A DNA stretch of 64,000 nt from SHVO01 sp050246995 (GTDB taxonomy: Bacteria > Pseudomonadota > Alphaproteobacteria > Rhodospirillales > Rhodospirillaceae). The DNA lies in the NCBI GenBank assembly GCA_050246995.1, contig JBFWVA010000009.1, positions 1-64,000 of the forward strand, read 5' to 3'. Position 1 is the stretch's first letter; each line of letters begins with the position of its first letter. Position numbers and translations under genes: made by a program. Below are positions 50,000 through 59,284 of the stretch, piece by piece. The notes beneath the pieces were generated by a model. It ran no database searches. It was not told where the DNA came from and saw only the letters and a program-made list of their open reading frames with translations.

Positions 50000-50525
50000 G
50001 GGGATGATAGGCGGGAACCCCCCAGCCGATGTCGATCCACTGCGCGCCCGAATAGGCCAGCATATGCGATACGGTGTCGTTGCTGTTGATCGCTTCCATC
50101 AACACCACGCTGCCGATTACGCACGGCGGTCCGCCGGGGAAGCCTTCTACCGGCAGCGAGACCTCCTCGAACGTTATGTCGCGCTCGGACGAGGTCACGG
50201 TATTTTTCAACACCGATAATCCAACGCGGTGCTCGACGATGCTACGTTGAAAGCACCATAAGTCCTCCGCCATATCCGGCGTGTCGGAATAGTCCAACAG
50301 GTCCTGCCCGGTGAGATCCTCGCCCGCAAGCTCCACCAATCGCGTTCCGTGCAAGCGCACACGGATACTCTTCGTAGGCAGGATATCCTTGATCACGATG
50401 TGCGGCTGAAGACGCGGTTGTGGCCGGCTCAGAAAATCCTTGAGCGTCGGCAAGGCGTCACCTACGCGCAGCGATTGCCAGTGGGCATGAAAAGCCCTGT
50501 TAAGCTCCGTTCTAAACGGATGCAT
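49956..50525 (-). CDS. PAS_5-type (DUF) PAS-domain protein, copy 1
   Basis: A 189-residue single-domain protein: AFHAHWQSLRVGDALPTLKDFLS, then IKDILPTKSIRVRLHGTRLVELAGEDLTGQDLLDY and a C-terminal SVVLMEAINSNDTVSHML. This layout fits the alphaproteobacterial PAS_5 family, short proteins with one PAS-like fold and no output domain. It shares about half its residues with its neighbour at 50653. Both end IDIGWGVPA. The two are tandem duplicates with a shared upstream motif. The role is unknown. Confidence 0.75.
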   Translation of the reverse strand: MHPFRTELNRAFHAHWQSLRVGDALPTLKDFLSRPQPRLQPHIVIKDILPTKSIRVRLHGTRLVELAGEDLTGQDLLDYSDTPDMAEDLWCFQRSIVEHRVGLSVLKNTVTSSERDITFEEVSLPVEGFPGGPPCVIGSVVLMEAINSNDTVSHMLAYSGAQWIDIGWGVPAYHPLRTMRADRQPAAGA

Positions 50526-50595
50526 TCTAATCCTGTGTTCTTACGCGGCTATCAGCCGTCTAATTTGGCGTCCAACAAACATCGAAAAGGGATCT

Positions 50596-50609
50596 AAATC
50601 GAGCAAAAA
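50596..50609 (-). promoter_or_regulatory. Shared upstream motif of PAS copy 1
   Basis: AAATCGAGCAAAAA lies 70 bp upstream of the PAS copy 1 start; the same 14 bases recur upstream of copy 2. Similar bases on both sides (CAACAAACA before, TTGC after) show the duplication included the control region. Confidence 0.55.
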
Positions 50610-50652
50610 GATCTTGCGGCACGAATTTCAGCCGCAATGATCCGACGTGCGG

Positions 50653-51225
50653 TTAGGCGTTCGCGGCGCGGTTTGGGCCCGCATGTCCGTGTGTAACCGC
50701 GGCGCTATGCGCCGGAACGCCCCAGCCGATGTCGAACCAGCGGGTGGATGCATGTTTGAGCAGCTTGAACATAGTGTCCTTGTAGTCGATCACCTCGACG
50801 AAGCCGAGGCAGCACACCATGCAGGGCGAACCGCCCGGAAAGGGTGCGAGCGGCAGTTCCACATCTTCGAATGAGATCGAGCGGCCCGACGCCGTCGCGG
50901 CGAGTTTCACGCTTCCCAGACCGACGGGATGCGTGGCGACCGCGTGTTGGTGGAACCACAGTTCGTCGGCCATCGCTTCGCTGCCCGCGAACACCATCAA
51001 ATTCTGTCCGGTGACGTCGACGCCAAACACGTCGACAAGATGCGTGCCGAAGAGACGCACGCGCAAGTAGCCCGGCGCCACGACATCCTTGATGGCTGTG
51101 TTCGGCTGCAGAAGAGGATGCGGTTTGCTGAGATAGTCCTGCAAGGTCGGCAAGGCGTTGCCGACGCGCAAGGATTGCCAGTGCGCGAGAAACGAGCGGC
51201 AGTGATCGGTTCTAAATGTGGTCAT
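50653..51225 (-). CDS. PAS_5-type PAS-domain protein, copy 2
   Basis: The ATG at 51225 (MTTFRTDHC) aligns with copy 1 and gives 190 residues. It shows FLAHWQSLRVGNALPTLQDYLS, VRLFGTHLVDVFGVDVTGQNLM, and ends WFDIGWGVPAHS. It differs from copy 1 by extra cysteines (SPCMVCCLG), which could carry a redox or ligand function. It lies 127 bp from copy 1. The two probably arose by tandem duplication and later diverged. Confidence 0.75.
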   Translation of the reverse strand: MTTFRTDHCRSFLAHWQSLRVGNALPTLQDYLSKPHPLLQPNTAIKDVVAPGYLRVRLFGTHLVDVFGVDVTGQNLMVFAGSEAMADELWFHQHAVATHPVGLGSVKLAATASGRSISFEDVELPLAPFPGGSPCMVCCLGFVEVIDYKDTMFKLLKHASTRWFDIGWGVPAHSAAVTHGHAGPNRAANA

Positions 51226-51302
51226 GAGCTCGGGTTGATTTCGAATGCCAGCACTACGCAAAACCAAACGCCCGGCCGACAACAAACACCCAAAAATATG
51301 TG

Positions 51303-51316
51303 AAATCGAGCAAAAA
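51303..51316 (-). promoter_or_regulatory. Shared upstream motif of PAS copy 2
   Basis: The same AAATCGAGCAAAAA lies 77 bp upstream of the copy 2 start. Here it runs into a perfect palindrome GAGCAAAAA-A-TTTTTGCTC (51308-51326), which copy 1 has only in part (GATCTTGC). This could be a regulator site. Confidence 0.55.
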
Positions 51317-51397
51317 ATTTTTGCTCGCGCGGCTGGTTTGACCCGGCGAAGGCTCCAGCAGCGGGCGCATTAACATGCGGCGCCGGACGCCAACCCC

Positions 51398-52300
51398 TTA
51401 TAAACCCACGCGCGGATGGTATTCGGCGACCCCGTCCGGATCCTCGTGGATGATGATATCCACACCCGGGAATTCGCCTTCGATCGCCTTTTCAACGTCG
51501 TCGCAGATGCGGTGCGCCTCAATCAATTTCAGGTCCGCATCCAACACGATGTGCATTTGTATATGCTTTTGCGCGCCGGAGCTGCGTGTTCGCAGTTCGT
51601 GGACGTGCTTCACCTTGGGATGCTGAAGCGCGACGGCCTTGATGCGCTCGCGTTCTTCCGCGGGCAGTTCCCGGTCCATCAGCGCATCGACCGAACGCAT
51701 GGCAATGCGAACCGCGTTCACAAGGATGAAGACGCTGATGGCGATGCCGAACACCGGGTCCGCCCATCCGAAGCCGGGCATCGACGCCAGCGCCAAAGCG
51801 GCGATCACGCTCGCGTTCAACAGCAGATCGCCTGTGTAGTGCAACGAGTCCGCACTGATGGCCATGGATGACGTGCGGGCGATCACATAGCGTTGCAGTG
51901 TCACCAGGCCGAGCGTGACGGCGATGGAGAACAGCGTGACGCCGATCCCAATGCCGACCTCAGTCACCGGCGCAGTATCGTGCAGACGCGAGATCGCCTG
52001 CACGATGATCAGCACAGCGGAACCCGCGACAAACGCCGCCTGGCCGAGGCCCGACAAAGGCTCCGCCTTGCCGTGGCCAAAACGATGCAGGTCGTCGGCG
52101 GGCGTCAACGCGAACCGGACCGCGATCAGATTGAGCGCCGAGGCGAGAAGATCGAGCGCAGAGTCCGCGAGACTGGACAGCAGCGCGACCGACCCGGTGT
52201 GCAAGTACGCCCAGGTCTTCACCGCGATCAGAAGGAGCGCGCAAAACACCGCCGCCCGCGTGGCCAGGCGCATCAGCGCCGCGGGACTGCGTTCGGTCAT
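51398..52300 (-). CDS. Cation diffusion facilitator (CDF) transporter
   Basis: The ATG at 52300 overlaps the pdxH stop (ATGA), giving 300 residues. Six helices lead to a C-terminal cytosolic domain. Metal-site motifs are SSLADSALDLLAS (helix II, Asp pair) and DSLHYTGDLLL (helix V, HxxxD). GHGKAEPLSGLGQ is the conserved loop. The C-terminal VKHVHELRTRSSGAQKHIQMHIVLD is the family regulatory fold. It is FieF-like in size; zinc or iron efflux is expected, but the metal is not determined. Co-translation with pdxH is curious. Confidence 0.92.
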   Translation of the reverse strand: MTERSPAALMRLATRAAVFCALLLIAVKTWAYLHTGSVALLSSLADSALDLLASALNLIAVRFALTPADDLHRFGHGKAEPLSGLGQAAFVAGSAVLIIVQAISRLHDTAPVTEVGIGIGVTLFSIAVTLGLVTLQRYVIARTSSMAISADSLHYTGDLLLNASVIAALALASMPGFGWADPVFGIAISVFILVNAVRIAMRSVDALMDRELPAEERERIKAVALQHPKVKHVHELRTRSSGAQKHIQMHIVLDADLKLIEAHRICDDVEKAIEGEFPGVDIIIHEDPDGVAEYHPRVGL

Positions 52301-52920
52301 GGATTGAGACGTACCGTGCGCCATCCCGCGCCATCGCGGTGGAACACGAGGCGGTCATGCAGGCGGTTGGCGACGTTGAACCAGAATTCGATGGCGTTCG
52401 GTTTCAAACGGTAGCCCGTCCAATAGGGCGGACGGGGCACCGGCCCGCCCGCGAAGCGCTTTTCCATCTCCGCGACCCTAGCTTCCAGCGCGGCCCGGCC
52501 CTCGATCTCGCGGGACTGCGCCGACGCCCAAGCCGCGATCTGGCTCTGGCGCGGGCGCGTGGCGTGATAGGCGTCGGCTTCCGCCGGCGTCACTTCCGTC
52601 AGCGTTCCTTCGGCGCGCACTTGGCGCAGCAGGGACTTCCAGTGGAAACAGATCGCCGCCGCCGGATTGCGCGCAATCTCGCCGCCCTTGCGGCTTTCGG
52701 CGTTGGTGTAGAAGACGAAGCCCCCCGCGCTCACGTCCTTCAGCAGCACCATGCGCACCGAGGGCTTCCCCTCGGGCGTCGCGGTGGCGAGGCTCATGGC
52801 GTTAGGGACATCGGGTTCCTGGGCGATGGCTTCATCGAGCCAGCGCCGGAACAGGTCGAACGGATCGGCGACATCGGGAATAAGGACGGACAAGCGGGCG
52901 ACTCGCGGAGACTGTGGCAA
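52297..52920 (-). CDS. pdxH: Pyridoxamine 5'-phosphate oxidase
   Basis: An FMN enzyme that makes pyridoxal phosphate. The start is a TTG at 52920 with GAGG upstream. FMN- and substrate-binding stretches are PSVRMVLLKDVSAGGFVFYTN, SRKGGEIARNP, CFHWKSLLRQVRAEG, and the C-terminal GYRLKPNAIEFWFNVANRLHDR. QSQIAAWASAQS is also typical. The length of 207 is normal. It heads a two-gene operon with the CDF transporter. Confidence 0.94.
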   Translation of the reverse strand: MPQSPRVARLSVLIPDVADPFDLFRRWLDEAIAQEPDVPNAMSLATATPEGKPSVRMVLLKDVSAGGFVFYTNAESRKGGEIARNPAAAICFHWKSLLRQVRAEGTLTEVTPAEADAYHATRPRQSQIAAWASAQSREIEGRAALEARVAEMEKRFAGGPVPRPPYWTGYRLKPNAIEFWFNVANRLHDRLVFHRDGAGWRTVRLNP

Positions 52921-53156
52921 GGGCGTTAACCTCGGTCTCCCTCAGGCCCTTGTCAATCTTCGGATTTTTTCGGTTTTGAAGCCCGTTCCGCCCCTTGCGG
53001 GCGCCATCCGGCGCACTTATTTTCGCCACCATTCTAGGGCCTTATGGAATTTCGGGGCGGTGAGCACGCGAACCAAATCACGGACTCAATCGTTTAAGGA
53101 ACACCTCCGGCCGCGCCCTTCGCGCCGGACTACAATGCACAACCAAGGTGAAGGTC

Positions 53157-53636
53157 ATGATTAGATCTAAGTCGTCGAAACTCGCTGTCATCATGGCGGT
53201 CGCCGCCAGCATGTCCTTGAGCGCTTGCGCCGAAGGCAACAACCAGACCGGCGCCACCCTCGTCGGCGCGGGCCTCGGCGGCCTGCTCGGCTCGCAATTC
53301 GGTCGCGGCGACGGTCGTCTCGCCATGACCGCGCTCGGCACCCTCGCTGGCGCCGCCATCGGCAGCTCGGTCGGCAAGCGGATGGATGAGGTCGACCGCA
53401 TGAAGATGCGCGAAGCTGAAACCCGCGCCTACGGCGCGCCGATCGGTGAAGCCATCATCTGGAATAACCCGGACACCGGTCACCGCGGCACCGTCACGCC
53501 GGTGCGTGATGGACGTTCGCAGCGCGGCGAATACTGCCGCGAGTTCCAGTCCGAGATCATCGTCGGCGGTGAGCGCGAGCGTGGCTTCGGCCGCGCCTGC
53601 CAGCAGCCGGACGGCTCGTGGAAGATCGTTTCGTAA
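53157..53636 (+). CDS. RT0821/Lpp0805-type surface lipoprotein with glycine zipper
   Basis: The ATG at 53157 has AAGGTG in front and gives 159 residues. Lipobox SLSAC anchors it. A glycine zipper (GATLVGAGLGGLLGSQFGRGDGRL with GTLAGAAIGSSVG) may insert in the membrane. The C-terminal domain has IIWNNPDTGHRGTVTPVRDG, then YCREFQSEIIVGGERERGFGRACQQPDGSWKIV with two Cys, as in the RT0821/Lpp0805 surface-protein family. Its function is unknown; it is probably an envelope-stability lipoprotein. Confidence 0.9.
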   Translation: MIRSKSSKLAVIMAVAASMSLSACAEGNNQTGATLVGAGLGGLLGSQFGRGDGRLAMTALGTLAGAAIGSSVGKRMDEVDRMKMREAETRAYGAPIGEAIIWNNPDTGHRGTVTPVRDGRSQRGEYCREFQSEIIVGGERERGFGRACQQPDGSWKIVS

Positions 53637-53657
53637 GCGAAGCACTGGATATCGTCT

Positions 53658-53690
53658 AAAAGCGGCCTCGGAAACGAGGCCGCTTTTTTT
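53658..53690 (+). terminator. Rho-independent terminator after the surface lipoprotein
   Basis: Stem AAAAGCGGCCTCG/CGAGGCCGCTTTT with GAAA loop and a T7 tail, 22 bp past the stop. Confidence 0.93.
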
Positions 53691-53754
53691 GTAGCCCCTC
53701 ACCCGCAAGCGGAAGTGGGAGGGGAACGGCGCAGAGCGACGGGAGGGTGAGGAT

Positions 53755-55044
53755 CTAAACCTCTACCGGCTCCTGCATCAAGCGTCCCAACGTGATCGAC
53801 AGAGCCCTTTGCTCTGACTCCGCGGCTTGGCGCAAAGCGGCCGCGATTCTGCGCCCTGTGTCGCTGTCGTCGAATTCCGGCGCTTCGACCATGCCGAGCC
53901 CGAAACTGAGTCCGAACCCAAAGCAGTGCACGAGGTCCGACAACGGCGTGCGGTCCAGGTCGCGCGCCAGCATCCATTCGCCCGCGTCGGTCACCACGAC
54001 AAAACGCGTGTTGCGCAGTTCCGTGAGTACGGCGGCGAAAATGATATCCGGCGCGCTGATTGTTCGCGCGAGCCGGGCCGTTGTCAGCCCCTTACCATCG
54101 CGTGCCGCGCGCTCCAGGCGCTCCAGGATCGACAGCGCGGTCATCAAACGCCCCGCGGGCCCGACGACCGCGCCGCTGCGCTCATGGCGCCAGTCCGGTA
54201 ACGAGGCCGTCACCACGGCGCCCGCCAGGACGATCACCCAAACCAGAAAGATCCAGATCAGGAAAATCGGGATCGCCGCCATGGCGCCGTAGATCGCCTG
54301 ATAGGTCGTCATCGTCAGCACATAGAAGGCGAAGGTGTAACGCACGAAGGTGAGCAGCCCCGCCGCCACCAGCGCCCCGATCATGGCGTCCTTCGGGAAA
54401 ACGCGCCGGTTAGGGACAATCGCATACAGCAGCGTCAACACGAGCCAGCCCAACACCGCCGGTGCAAGGCTCCCCAGCACCAGATCGAAGTTGTTCGCCT
54501 CCTCGCCGCCCCCAAACAAAGGTAGTGCCGTGAATATCCCAAATAGGGAAAAACCGAGCCCCAGAAGCAAGGGACCGATGGTCATCAGCGTCCAGAACAC
54601 CAGGAGGCGCACCGCCAAGCGTCTATGGCGCGCCACCCGGAAAATCTTGTTGAAGGCGCTTTCGATGGAAACCAGCAATACCAGCGCCGCTGCGACGAGC
54701 CCTATGATGCCCACGGCGGTCAATTCGCCGGCCGCGCGGACGAAGCCGGCAATGGCCACGCCCACATGTAACCCGGTTTCCGGCATCAGGTTCATGAGCA
54801 GGAACTGCTCCATACGCTCCCGAAGGACGCTCAACCCCGGATAAGCGGCGACGGCGGCCAGCAGCAGGGCGAGCGCTGGGATCAACGCGAAGATGGTCGA
54901 AAAGCTTAACGACGACGCCGTCTCCAGGATCGCGTGCTGGCGCATGCGCCGGAGGAAGAAGCGCGCTGTGACACGCAGCGTCGGGCGTGGCCGGACGCGT
55001 TTTTCCCTGGCTGGTTCTGTAAATTTTCCCGGGCTTTCGTTCAT
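53755..55044 (-). CDS. YihY/BrkB-family inner-membrane protein
   Basis: Six hydrophobic segments follow the family start HAILETASSLSFSTIFALIPALALLLAAVAAYP. The middle has FNKIFRVARHRRLAVRLLVFWTLMTIGPLLLG and YAIVPNRRVFPKDAMIGALVAAGLLTFVRY. The C-terminal cytosolic part of about 130 residues contains a winged-helix-like stretch (LTTARLARTISAPDIIFAAVLTELR). The old name RNase BN is not supported; its role is unknown. The start at 55044 follows AAGGG; 55062 is also possible. Confidence 0.9.
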   Translation of the reverse strand: MNESPGKFTEPAREKRVRPRPTLRVTARFFLRRMRQHAILETASSLSFSTIFALIPALALLLAAVAAYPGLSVLRERMEQFLLMNLMPETGLHVGVAIAGFVRAAGELTAVGIIGLVAAALVLLVSIESAFNKIFRVARHRRLAVRLLVFWTLMTIGPLLLGLGFSLFGIFTALPLFGGGEEANNFDLVLGSLAPAVLGWLVLTLLYAIVPNRRVFPKDAMIGALVAAGLLTFVRYTFAFYVLTMTTYQAIYGAMAAIPIFLIWIFLVWVIVLAGAVVTASLPDWRHERSGAVVGPAGRLMTALSILERLERAARDGKGLTTARLARTISAPDIIFAAVLTELRNTRFVVVTDAGEWMLARDLDRTPLSDLVHCFGFGLSFGLGMVEAPEFDDSDTGRRIAAALRQAAESEQRALSITLGRLMQEPVEV

Positions 55045-55136
55045 GGCCCTTGCGCGCCCCATGCCTTGCCCTGTAACGCCTTTAGTGTAGGATGCACTAA
55101 GTTATTGGTTCCCGAAAGGTTTTCGGAAAAATACGC

Positions 55137-55973
55137 ATGAGTGGCGGCGGTTTGCTTGAAGGAAAATTTGGCCTCATCATGGGTGTGGCCAACGATCGGT
55201 CGATTGCCTGGGGGATTGCCCAGCAAGCGGCTATGCATGGCGCCACCTTGGCGTTCACCTATCAGGGCGAGGCGCTGGAAAAGCGCGTACGCCCTCTCGC
55301 CGAAGGCGTGAAGAGCCCCCTCATCCTGTCGTGCGACGTCACGGATGAGGCCTCGGTCGCTTCGGTGTTCGAAGCCATTGAGAAGACATGGGGGCGTCTC
55401 GACTTCGTGGTCCACGCGATCGCGTTTTCCGACAAGGATGAGTTGAAAGGCCGCTACGTCGAGACCAGCCGCGCGAACTTCCTGCGCACGATGGATATCT
55501 CCTGCTTCTCCTTCACCGACGTCTGCCGCCGCGCCGAACCGTTGATGAAAGACGGCGGCAGTCTCGTGACCTTGTCGTACTACGGCGCGGAACGCGTGAT
55601 GCCGCACTACAACGTGATGGGTGTCGCCAAAGCCGCGCTCGAAGCTAGCACGCGCTATCTCGCCGCCGATCTCGGCTCCAAGAATATCCGTGTGAACGCC
55701 ATCTCCGCAGGTCCCATCAAGACCCTCGCGGCGTCGGGCATTGGCGATTTCCGCTACATCCTGAAGTGGAACGAGCTCAATGCTCCCATGGACCGCAACG
55801 TCACCATCGAGGACGTGGGCAAGTCGGGCCTTTATTTCATCAGCGATCTCTCGAGCGGTGTGACAGGCGAAGTTCACCATGTGGACTGCGGCTATCATGT
55901 CGTCGGCATGCTCGCGCCTGAATCCTCACAAGGCATTGCGGATCTGCTTAACGGCGCGAACCTCGCCAAGTAG
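55137..55973 (+). CDS. fabI: Enoyl-ACP reductase (NADH), FabI type
   Basis: Last reductive step of fatty-acid elongation; triclosan-type target. An SDR fold with the FabI start GLIMGVANDRSIAWGIAQ (nucleotide loop), VHAIAFSDKDELKG, and the active-site pair Y-x6-K in PHYNVMGVAKAALE; the other Tyr is in LSYYGAERVM. AGPIKTLAASGI is the substrate loop. The length of 278 is normal. It heads a plus-strand group with aroC six bp behind. Confidence 0.95.
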   Translation: MSGGGLLEGKFGLIMGVANDRSIAWGIAQQAAMHGATLAFTYQGEALEKRVRPLAEGVKSPLILSCDVTDEASVASVFEAIEKTWGRLDFVVHAIAFSDKDELKGRYVETSRANFLRTMDISCFSFTDVCRRAEPLMKDGGSLVTLSYYGAERVMPHYNVMGVAKAALEASTRYLAADLGSKNIRVNAISAGPIKTLAASGIGDFRYILKWNELNAPMDRNVTIEDVGKSGLYFISDLSSGVTGEVHHVDCGYHVVGMLAPESSQGIADLLNGANLAK

Positions 55974-55979
55974 AGAATT

Positions 55980-57065
55980 ATGTCCGCGAATACTTTTGGC
56001 ACGCTCTTTCGCTTCACGACCTTCGGCGAGAGCCATGGGCCCGCCATCGGTTGTGTCGTCGATGGCGTGCCGCCGCGCATTGCGCTGACCGAGGCCGATC
56101 TCCAGGTTTGGCTCGACAAACGCCGGCCCGGCCAATCCAAATATACGACGCAGCGCCAGGAACCCGATGCGGTCAAAATCCTCTCCGGCGTATTCGAAGG
56201 TGTCACCACCGGCACGCCCATCGGCCTTCTGATCGAGAATGTCGACGCGCGCTCCAAGGATTACGGCGACATCGCCGAGAAGTTCCGTCCCGGCCACGCC
56301 GACTACACCTACTGGAAGAAATACGGCATCCGCGACTATCGCGGCGGCGGGCGATCTTCCGCACGCGAGACCGCGATGCGTGTCGCCGCGGGCGCCATTG
56401 CGCGCAAGATCCTCGCCGCGCGTTTGGGAGATGGTGTGTCCATTCGCGGCGCGCTCATCCAAATGGGGCCTCATCGCATCGACCGCGCGAACTGGGATTG
56501 GGCAGAAATCGACCGCAATCCGTTTTTCACGCCGGACGCAAAGGCCGCCGAAGGCTGGGCCAGCTATCTTGAAGGCGTCCGCAAACAAGGCTCGTCCTGC
56601 GGCGCCGTGATCGAAGTGGTCGCGGACGGCATTCCCGTCGGCCTTGGAGCGCCCATCTACGCGAAGCTCGACGCCGACATCGCCGGCGCCCTCATGGGCA
56701 TCAACGCAGCCAAGGGAGTCGAGATCGGCGCCGGCTTTGAATCCGCCGCACTGTCGGGCGAAGAGAACGCCGACGAAATGCGCGCCGGCCCGGACGGTGC
56801 TGTCGAATTCCTTTCGAACAAAGCCGGCGGCATCCTGGGCGGCATCTCGACGGGCCAGCCCATCGTCGCGCGTGTCGCCATCAAGCCCACCAGTTCGATC
56901 CTCGCGCCGCGCAAAACCATAGATATTCACGGCAATGACACCGAGATCATGACCAAGGGGCGTCATGATCCCTGCGTCGGCATTCGCGGCGTACCTGTTG
57001 CCGAAGCCATGGTCGCGGCCGTTCTTGCCGATCATCTCTTGCGCCATCAGGCGCAAAATACCTAA
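55980..57065 (+). CDS. aroC: Chorismate synthase
   Basis: Uses reduced FMN to remove phosphate from EPSP and form chorismate. Family signatures are FGESHGPAIGCVVDGVPP, DKRRPGQSKYTTQRQEPD, RPGHADYTYWKKYGIRDYRGGGRSSARET, and the C-terminal GRHDPCVGIRGVPVAEAM. Each FMN-binding region is complete. 361 residues fit the shorter bacterial form. Six bp after fabI, so probably co-transcribed. Confidence 0.96.
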   Translation: MSANTFGTLFRFTTFGESHGPAIGCVVDGVPPRIALTEADLQVWLDKRRPGQSKYTTQRQEPDAVKILSGVFEGVTTGTPIGLLIENVDARSKDYGDIAEKFRPGHADYTYWKKYGIRDYRGGGRSSARETAMRVAAGAIARKILAARLGDGVSIRGALIQMGPHRIDRANWDWAEIDRNPFFTPDAKAAEGWASYLEGVRKQGSSCGAVIEVVADGIPVGLGAPIYAKLDADIAGALMGINAAKGVEIGAGFESAALSGEENADEMRAGPDGAVEFLSNKAGGILGGISTGQPIVARVAIKPTSSILAPRKTIDIHGNDTEIMTKGRHDPCVGIRGVPVAEAMVAAVLADHLLRHQAQNT

Positions 57066-57114
57066 CACACGTCCGGGGGGACGTTCGGGGGCGCTGTTTT
57101 AACTAGGAGCCACG

Positions 57115-58899
57115 ATGCGTACATTCGGAAAGTTTCTCCTCGGCCTTCTGGCGAGCCTCGGTGTTCTCGTCATTGTGGTTTTCGTCGGCCTCGTCTACGC
57201 GGTCTCCAGCTTCAAAGGCGACGACCATAAGGCCCGTGCGCCGGATAAGATCGTCCTCACCCTCGATCTCGATAAAGAAATATCCGAAGGCCGCGCCCAC
57301 AACGGATTCGCCGGACTGGGTAAATCAAAGCCCCGCATGCAGGATATCGTGATCGCGCTGCGCCGCGCCAAGGATGATACGCGCGTGGTCGCATTGCGCG
57401 CCACATTGAGCGTCTCGCCCCTAGGCCTCGCGCAGGTGCAGGAAGTGCGCGACATGATCGCGGAGTTCGAAACCTCGGGGAAGCCGACCTACCTCTTCTC
57501 TGAAACGATGGGTGAGACGGTCGGCGCTATGCCGTCCTATTACCTCGCCTCGGCGTTCAACAACATCTGGGTGCAACCGTCCGGCACTGTGGGCGTCGCG
57601 GGTATCGGCACCGAGCAGTACTTCTTCAAAGACCTCTTGGATCGCTTCGGCATCAAGGCCTCGTTCCTCCAGCGCAAGGAATACAAGAGCGCGGGCGAGC
57701 CCTTGACCAATTCCAGCATGTCCGCCGCCAACCGCGAGGCGCTGACAGCTCTGCTCGGCTCTTGGTTCGACCAAATGGTCACGGGCATTGCGGAAAGCCG
57801 TAAGCTTGCCCCTGAGGCGGTGAAAACGCTGGTTGATCGCGGCCCGCTCCTGGCCAGCGAAGCCCGCGAGAGCGGCCTCGTCGACGCGCTCGGCTATCGC
57901 GATGAATTCGAGGCCGCCGTGAAGGAAAAATCCCCCGGCGCCAGCGACCTCAATATCAGCGAGTATCTCGACCTTGGCTATTCAGGCAAAGGCACCTCTA
58001 AGAAGATCGCCATCATCAACGCCGTGGGCGAGATCGTGCGCGGCGACGCGGAAGAAGAACCGAACCTGTTCAGCAACGCGACGGGCGTCCGCTCCGGGGT
58101 GATGGCGAAGGCCGTGCGCGACGCGCTGGCGGACAAGGACATCGCCGCCGTATTGATCCGCGTCGACAGTCCTGGCGGCTCCTATGTCGCCTCGGACACC
58201 ATCTGGCGCGAAGTCGTGAAGGCGAAGGACAAGAAGAAGCCGGTCATCGTCAGCATGGGTAATCTCGCCGCGTCCGGCGGGTACTTCATCTCCATGCCCG
58301 CCGACCGCATCTTTGCTCAGCCTGCCACTATCACCGGTTCGATCGGCGTCGTGATGGGCAAAGTGGTTGTCGGCGGCGCCATGGACAAGCTCGACGTCAA
58401 TTTCGAGCGTATTACATTCGGTGAATCGGCCGGCACCTTCAGCTCGACGACCGACTTCACCCCCCAGCAGCTCGTGCGCCTGAATCAGATGCTGGATGCC
58501 ACCTATGCCGACTTCACAGGCAAGGCGGCGCAAGGGCGCGGGAAGACACAGGAAGAGATCGAGAAGGTCGCGCGCGGCCGTGTATGGAGCGGCAAAGATG
58601 CCCTCGCCGCCGGCCTCGTCGATGAGCTGGGCGGCTTGTCGAAGGCCATCGACTACACCAAGACAAAAGTCGGTTTACAGCCCACCGACACGCTGGAACT
58701 CGTCGCATTCCCGAAACCAAAAGGCCGCCTGGCCGAGCTTCTGAGCGGGTTCGGAAACCCGGACCTTCCGTTCGGCATCATGAGCGCCATACAGACGCTT
58801 GTGCGGATCGGCGACGCCGTCACCCCTGTGATGAACGAATTGGAATCGGCGAACAGGCCAGGAACTCAACTCTATATGGCGCCGGTTGCAGTGAAGTAG
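57115..58899 (+). CDS. sppA: Signal peptide peptidase SppA (67-kDa type)
   Basis: An inner-membrane serine protease that degrades cleaved signal peptides. One N-terminal helix (LLGLLASLGVLVIVVFVGLVYAV) anchors tandem peptidase S49 domains. The general-base Lys is in LQRKEYKSAGEP in the N-terminal repeat; the nucleophile Ser is in MGNLAASGGYFIS in the C-terminal repeat, followed by ATITGSIGVVMG. The two-repeat form of 594 residues is like E. coli SppA. It precedes the DUF4870-like gene by 10 bp. Confidence 0.95.
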   Translation: MRTFGKFLLGLLASLGVLVIVVFVGLVYAVSSFKGDDHKARAPDKIVLTLDLDKEISEGRAHNGFAGLGKSKPRMQDIVIALRRAKDDTRVVALRATLSVSPLGLAQVQEVRDMIAEFETSGKPTYLFSETMGETVGAMPSYYLASAFNNIWVQPSGTVGVAGIGTEQYFFKDLLDRFGIKASFLQRKEYKSAGEPLTNSSMSAANREALTALLGSWFDQMVTGIAESRKLAPEAVKTLVDRGPLLASEARESGLVDALGYRDEFEAAVKEKSPGASDLNISEYLDLGYSGKGTSKKIAIINAVGEIVRGDAEEEPNLFSNATGVRSGVMAKAVRDALADKDIAAVLIRVDSPGGSYVASDTIWREVVKAKDKKKPVIVSMGNLAASGGYFISMPADRIFAQPATITGSIGVVMGKVVVGGAMDKLDVNFERITFGESAGTFSSTTDFTPQQLVRLNQMLDATYADFTGKAAQGRGKTQEEIEKVARGRVWSGKDALAAGLVDELGGLSKAIDYTKTKVGLQPTDTLELVAFPKPKGRLAELLSGFGNPDLPFGIMSAIQTLVRIGDAVTPVMNELESANRPGTQLYMAPVAVK

Positions 58900-58909
58900 G
58901 GATACAACG

Positions 58910-59284
58910 ATGACGGAGATGGACACGCAAGCGGTTCCGGCTCAACCCGTCATCAGCACGGAGCCGCAGACTTGGCCCATCGCCGTCTATGTCCTCTATT
59001 TCGCCAGCTACCTCGTCGGCATCACTGCCATCGCCGGTGTTATTGTCGCGCATGTGAAGCAGGAGGGCGCGGATCCCGTCGCCCTAAGTCACTACCGCTA
59101 TCAAACACGGACCTTCTGGTACGCCCTGCTCGGAGGGCTCATCGGCGTTGCGCTCCTGCTGATCCTCATCGGCTGGGTGATTATTTTCGCGTTAGGGATT
59201 TGGATGCTGATCCGCTGCGTCAAAGGTCTGATTTACGCTCTCGACCGCAAAGCGATACCGAATCCAACAACGTTGCTTTGGTAA
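58910..59284 (+). CDS. DUF4870-like small membrane protein
   Basis: A 124-residue protein with three helices: PIAVYVLYFASYLVGITAIAGVIVAHV, FWYALLGGLIGVALLLILIG and a last one (IIFALGIWMLIRCVKGLIYAL). SHYRYQTRTFW is the polar loop typical of DUF4870-like proteins. It is probably in one transcript with sppA. Its TAA is followed with no gap by the TAA of convergent tlyA (TAATTA). No function is known. Confidence 0.8.
   Translation: MTEMDTQAVPAQPVISTEPQTWPIAVYVLYFASYLVGITAIAGVIVAHVKQEGADPVALSHYRYQTRTFWYALLGGLIGVALLLILIGWVIIFALGIWMLIRCVKGLIYALDRKAIPNPTTLLW

Noticed and set aside
53755..55044. Annotation as ribonuclease BN
   Set aside because: The family was named in error in older records; this is a six-helix membrane protein without nuclease motifs.
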